Shown here in pieces: positions 6,162 through 6,662 of a DNA stretch of 6,662 bases; position 1 is the first letter of the stretch, and every line of letters starts with the position of its first letter. The position numbers and the translations under genes are program-made. Source of the stretch: Betaproteobacteria bacterium (GTDB lineage Bacteria; Pseudomonadota; Gammaproteobacteria; Burkholderiales; SG8-39); the NCBI GenBank assembly GCA_019237595.1, contig JAFAGU010000272.1:1-6662 (forward strand), in the 5' to 3' direction. The notes under the pieces were generated by a model. The model saw only the letters and a list, made by a program, of their open reading frames with translations, did no database searches and was not told the origin of the DNA.

Positions 6162-6662
6162 ATGAACGCACGCCAAGCCCTAGCAGGACTCGCCGCGCTC
6201 GCCGCCTTTTCGGCGTCGGCCCAGGACGACCTTTCCAAGGTCCAGATCCAGGCGCAGAAGCTCTCGCCTTCCGTCTATATGCTGGTCGGCTCCGGCGGCA
6301 ACATCGGCCTCTCGGTCGGCGAGGATGCCGTCGTCATGGTCGACGACCAGTTCGCGCCGCTCACGCCGAAGATCCAGGCGGCGATCGCGCAGATCACGCC
6401 CAAGCCGGTCCGGTTCCTGCTCAACACGCACTGGCACTTCGACCATACCGGCGGCAACGAGAATTTCGGCGCCGCCGGCGCGGTGATCGTCGCGCACGAG
6501 AACGTGCGCAAGCGCATGTCGGTCGAGTCGATGATCGACTTCCTCGGCATGAAGTTCAAGGCGGAGCCCCGCGCCGCGCTGCCGGTCGTCACCTTCACCC
6601 GCGACGCGACGCTGCACCTGAACGGCGACGAGCTGCGCATCCTGCATGCGCCGGCCGCGCAC
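6162..6662 (+). CDS. Periplasmic metallo-beta-lactamase-fold hydrolase (3' truncated by window)
   Basis: The frame is open from ATG 6162 to the window end (167 residues) and the gene continues beyond it. Residues 1-20 look like a Sec signal peptide, with a short basic start, an Ala/Leu core and a likely cut after ASA (18-20), so the product should be exported. The metallo-beta-lactamase zinc motif THWHFDHTGG (89-98) gives H90, H92, D94 and H95. The last codon visible, H167 in HAPAAH, probably is the third metal ligand, because this motif usually continues with TDGD in relatives. The substrate cannot be assigned: this broad group of secreted MBL-fold proteins includes hydrolases of unknown role as well as some beta-lactamase-like enzymes. 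A strong ribosome site supports the start. It is divergent from the UdgX-type gene with 34 bases between the starts. Confidence 0.9.
   Translation, partial: MNARQALAGLAALAAFSASAQDDLSKVQIQAQKLSPSVYMLVGSGGNIGLSVGEDAVVMVDDQFAPLTPKIQAAIAQITPKPVRFLLNTHWHFDHTGGNENFGAAGAVIVAHENVRKRMSVESMIDFLGMKFKAEPRAALPVVTFTRDATLHLNGDELRILHAPAAH

Noticed and set aside
6128..6238. N-terminal extension of the UdgX-type gene to an upstream ATG at 6238
   Set aside because: It would cover the start, ribosome site and signal-peptide coding part of the divergent gene and adds sequence without similarity to the family.
6180..6662. Antisense open frame opposite the metallo-hydrolase gene
   Set aside because: The forward frame has a strong ribosome site, signal peptide and zinc-binding motif; the antisense product has no recognisable feature.

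Overview
The window is GC-rich (about two thirds G+C by eye) and densely coded. It looks like a chromosomal segment of a Gram-negative bacterium. Signal-peptide and inner-membrane proteins, a YbbP-type permease, RmuC and the overall style of the proteins point to a betaproteobacterium (Burkholderiales/Nitrosomonadales-like). That placement is inference, because there is no rRNA or other marker gene here.

Layout, left to right. (1) The C-terminal part of a YbbP/FtsX-type ABC transporter permease runs in from the left edge (1-1125, +). (2) After a short AT-rich gap comes rmuC (1143-2354, +). (3) A 141-base intergenic region holds a promoter-like pair and a very clear intrinsic terminator whose U-tract ends only 23 bases before the next start codon. 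(4) A trehalose module follows: a 756-residue GT20 trehalose-6-phosphate synthase (2496-4766, +) and, 10 bases later, a trehalose-6-phosphate phosphatase (4777-5565, +). (5) A uracil-DNA glycosylase superfamily gene of the UdgX type (5486-6127, -) converges on and overlaps the phosphatase gene by 80 bases. (6) A periplasmic metallo-beta-lactamase-fold hydrolase starts divergently from it (6162, +) and runs off the right edge. No tRNA, rRNA, CRISPR array, insertion sequence or phage gene was seen.

The synthase (OtsA-like) and phosphatase (OtsB-like) should make trehalose from UDP-glucose and glucose-6-phosphate in two steps. The unusual element is the synthase: its first ~260 residues are not part of GT20. 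They resemble the input half of a sensor kinase or chemoreceptor: membrane helix, extracytoplasmic domain, second membrane helix, then a HAMP/coiled-coil-like linker. This suggests a membrane-bound synthase whose activity may respond directly to an envelope signal such as osmotic stress. The terminator next to the synthase start raises the possibility of a second control at the RNA level. The UdgX-type protein carries the residues known for covalent capture of uracil-DNA in its family, with a KRRLH variant of the signature motif. These three points are the most worth following up.
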